Source of the DNA: Treponema sp.
GTDB lineage: Bacteria > Spirochaetota > Spirochaetia > Treponematales > Breznakiellaceae
Length of the DNA stretch: 6,934 nucleotides
NCBI GenBank assembly: GCA_031278025.1
Contig: JAITLF010000249.1
Location: 1 to 6,934 of the forward strand
Direction: 5' to 3'
Part shown: positions 6,401 to 6,934 of the stretch, piece after piece
Position numbering within the stretch: position 1 is the first letter of the stretch
How the letters are laid out: every line of letters begins with the position of its first letter
Notes under the pieces: model-generated
Seen by the model: only the letters and a program-made list of their open reading frames with translations
Told to the model about the DNA's origin: nothing
Database searches by the model: none
Translations under genes and position numbers: made by a program

Positions 6401-6697
6401 TTCCACCGGAAGGCCGTGGCAGTCCCATCCGAACCGGCGTTCCACCCGCCTTCCTTTCATGGTCTGGTACCGGGGAATGATGTCCTTGATGGTACTTGGC
6501 ACAAAATGCCCAAAATGGGGCAAGCCGGTGGCAAAAGGAGGCCCGTCATAAAAGACAAAATCGTTTTCGGGGGAACCTTCGCCTGAGCCTTTCCGCCGGG
6601 ATACGGATTTTTCAAATATCCTGTTTTTCTCCCAAAACTCAAGAATCTTTTCCTCTAACTTGGGAAAACTCACCTTAGGGTCAACGTTTTGATACAC
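3434..6697 (-). CDS. ileS: Isoleucyl-tRNA synthetase, eukaryote-like type (IleRS2)
   Basis: Cytoplasmic class I synthetase that activates isoleucine with ATP and charges tRNA-Ile. The HIGH signature is H61-F-G-H64 (in GLPHFGHFVPSTIKD) and the KMSKS loop is K633-S637. The CP1 editing domain, which removes mischarged valine, spans roughly 200-410 and shows TTTPWTLPSN (253-262) and GTGIVHTAPGFGEDD (356-370). CxxC pairs at 188/191, 433/436, 505/508 and 543/546 could bind zinc. DQTRGWFYTL (595-604) and the anticodon-binding domain (about 715-825, with NNWYIRRSRRRFW at 757-769) follow, then a long C-terminal region. The 1087 residues fit IleRS2 (over 1000) rather than the common bacterial form (about 930). 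IleRS2 enzymes are known for reduced mupirocin sensitivity. The start is GTG, with AGGAG (6711-6707) 9 nt upstream, and gives the family N-terminus MYQNVDPKVSFP. Ala/Pro-rich insertions occur in the editing domain (about 221-245 and 300-310). Confidence 0.98.
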   Translation of the reverse strand: MYQNVDPKVSFPKLEEKILEFWEKNRIFEKSVSRRKGSGEGSPENDFVFYDGPPFATGLPHFGHFVPSTIKDIIPRYQTMKGRRVERRFGWDCHGLPVETLIEKELGLNSKTDIERYGVAEFNEACRAAVLRYVKEWREVITRLGRWVDFDKDYKTMDGGYMETIWWVVKSLWEKGLIYEGHYSLPYCPRCATVLSNHELNLGGFKDVHDPAVTVRFRVTGLAPGSPAAAAPLLAAPLPAGLADGKTYLLAWTTTPWTLPSNLALTLGPDIDYALVQDGEERCILAEARLPAYYKNPPELPQAEAPAAGGCRILWRMKGADLIGITYEPLFPYFRDAAEQNAFRTYPGDFVSTEDGTGIVHTAPGFGEDDLRVLKGTGVPTICPIDAECRFTAEVPDYQGLFVKDADKAIMERLKAEGKLVKRDQILHAYPHCWRCGSPLIYRGVRSWFVDVQKIKQDMLDANERICWVPGHIKNGRFGKWLEGARDWAISRNRYWGNPLPIWKCPDCGKIVCVGSRAELKELSGKEPGDLHKHFVDGITIPCKHCGGTMTRIPEVLDCWFESGAMPYGQNHYPFENKEFFDRNFPANFINEGLDQTRGWFYTLTILAAALFRKPAFLNCVVSGLVLASDGKKMSKSLRNYTDPLEVVNTFGADALRLFLIHSAVVKADDLKYSDEGVREVLKSIILPLWNAYSFFVTYANIDAASPAGTPVNPSNPLDKWILSVAETLAERVGNALDAYDLSRAVDPIIEFIDLLNNWYIRRSRRRFWRSSASVNGGFGNDLDKTEAYGTLYDALKTLITVAAPFMPFVTEAIWQNLRLPSDPESVHLADFPLPRKARRDSALEFKMAAVQRAVSMGRSLRSQYNIKVRQPLRTVELVTRNPDEKAVLLEMTEIIREELNVKNVVFRDNEEDLVEYQAKANFRVLGKELGKNMKAAAARIEALSQSEIQGILEGAALSIDVAGKAVEITREKLDIRRLEKASLRVLNEGTLTVGLDTEVTGALSQEGDVRDLVRGVQNLRKELGFAVTDRIRLRLCGSDRLKAAWEDFADYVAAETLAAETRWEKAADGREVEAGDDTWFVKIEKQ
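5778..5795. repeat. Perfect inverted repeat within ileS
   Basis: GCAGGCG (5778-5784) and CGCCTGC (5789-5795) form a 7-bp perfect stem with a 4-nt loop (CTTC). It lies in the stretch coding for PQAEAPAAGG of the editing domain, a low-complexity insertion. The sequence resembles the palindromic core of the left-end array (GCAGGCGC is shared with one degenerate copy), but the match is short. Confidence 0.8.
5983..6007. repeat. 15-bp imperfect duplication within ileS
   Basis: GCAGGGGCGC occurs at 5983-5992 and 5998-6007, a 15-bp period equal to five codons. On the coding strand this gives the adjacent near-copies AAPLL and AAPLP in the Ala/Pro-rich insertion of the IleRS editing domain, so the insertion probably grew by local duplication. 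Confidence 0.7.
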
Positions 6698-6873
6698 CGC
6701 GTTATTCTCCTGTCCTGGCAGTATGCCATAGCGGAGGAAGGGAAGTCTCCCCCTCTTTGCGGGGCGCTGTCCCGCCGTCCCGTCGGGGGACCACGGGTCC
6801 GGAGGGTCCGAAGGACCCCGGCCCCCAAAGGTGAGGCTTTTTCCCGCCGGGGATTGTTTTTTGAGGGGTTCGT
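6698..6873 (-). promoter_or_regulatory. GC-rich, hairpin-forming leader upstream of ileS
   Basis: About 175 nt of non-coding sequence lie before the ileS GTG. It contains several inverted repeats. GGGTCC (6804-6809) and GGACCC (6813-6818) form a 6-bp stem with a 3-nt loop, and a second GGGTCC copy (6795-6800) could compete for the same partner. GGGGG (6785-6789) can pair with CCCCC (6822-6826) round it. CCCCGG (6816-6821) can pair with CCGGGG (6847-6852), and a CCCC/GGGG hairpin lies near 6749-6764. The mutually exclusive pairings could form a regulatory leader, but no T-run follows and no T-box consensus (AGGGTGGNACCGCG) is present. It may equally be a non-coding palindromic repeat. Confidence 0.5.
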
Positions 6874-6881
6874 AGTATAGT
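6854..6881 (+). promoter_or_regulatory. Possible promoter of the divergent plus-strand gene
   Basis: TTGTTT (6854-6859) and TATAGT (6876-6881) are separated by 16 bp and resemble a sigma-70-type promoter. It would give a short untranslated leader of about 30 nt before the start at 6917. The AT-rich setting next to GC-rich DNA fits. Confidence 0.45.
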
Positions 6882-6902
6882 AAGTACTAGCGCATTACCG
6901 AA
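6874..6902 (-). promoter_or_regulatory. Possible ileS promoter
   Basis: On the minus strand TATACT (6879-6874) is a good -10 element. The hexamer 17 bp upstream is TTCGGT (6902-6897), a poor -35. The -10 overlaps that of the divergent plus-strand gene. Confidence 0.3.
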
Positions 6903-6916
6903 AAAAGGAGCGAATG

Positions 6917-6934
6917 ATGATTGATTGGGCCCCC
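6917..6934 (+). CDS. Start of a divergent gene, truncated by the window edge
   Basis: Only six codons are visible (MIDWAP), so the product cannot be identified. The start is credible because AAGGAG (6905-6910), embedded in an A-rich run, lies 6 nt before the ATG at 6917. The overlapping ATG at 6914 would be only 3 nt from it and would add one Met. A plausible promoter lies just upstream. The gene is transcribed away from ileS. Confidence 0.6.

Noticed and set aside
5282..6586. Long plus-strand open frame (434 codons) opposite ileS
   Set aside because: It lies wholly antisense to well-conserved IleRS motifs, shows no recognisable domain, and is explained by GC-rich codon bias leaving the opposite frame open.
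6698..6873. T-box riboswitch upstream of ileS
   Set aside because: The conserved AGGGTGGNACCGCG element and a following terminator are absent, and T-boxes are not typical of spirochaetes.

Overview
The window looks like chromosomal DNA from a spirochaete, most probably a GC-rich Treponema-like organism. The main clue is the 1087-residue isoleucyl-tRNA synthetase. It is of the long, eukaryote-like class (IleRS2) that treponemes and borreliae carry, and its N-terminus resembles treponemal IleRS as I remember it. A lipoprotein with a spirochaete-compatible lipobox agrees with this. A host-associated (for example termite-gut) treponeme is only a guess; no search was possible.

Layout: nearly everything is on the minus strand, so transcription runs from right to left. 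At the right edge, a plus-strand gene begins (MIDWAP..., cut by the window end). It is divergent from ileS across about 219 bp of GC-rich, hairpin-forming DNA with a possible shared, nearly symmetrical -10 box. Then, in transcription order: ileS (GTG start, 6697-3434); an unrecognised lipoprotein overlapping the ileS stop by 4 bp (ATGA); an AT-rich intergenic stretch of about 143 bp with four TTGTAAAA direct repeats; an FmdB-family zinc-ribbon protein (true start at 2370); a small multi-CxxC protein with a C-terminal membrane anchor, 5 nt downstream; and a 12-helix MATE-family efflux transporter. Last, only 18 nt after the MATE stop, comes the start of an open frame made of a hydrophobic seven-residue repeat (TVGAYAI) that runs off the left edge.

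The first 180 bp are nine tandem copies (the last partial) of a 21-bp unit built round the perfect palindrome GTAGGCGCCTAC. The unit is exactly seven codons long. A minus-strand ATG lies in frame with it, and its copy-to-copy changes are silent or mostly conservative in that frame. I therefore favour a repeat-protein gene at the end of the fmdB/zinc-ribbon/MATE group, while keeping open that it is a non-coding palindromic repeat or the C-terminus of a plus-strand gene. This is the least explained part of the window.

Functionally, ileS is housekeeping translation machinery and the coupled lipoprotein is an envelope protein of unknown role. The second group joins two small zinc-binding proteins with a membrane exporter. 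A shared function for that group is inference from spacing and strand only. No RNA genes, insertion sequences or CRISPR arrays were seen.
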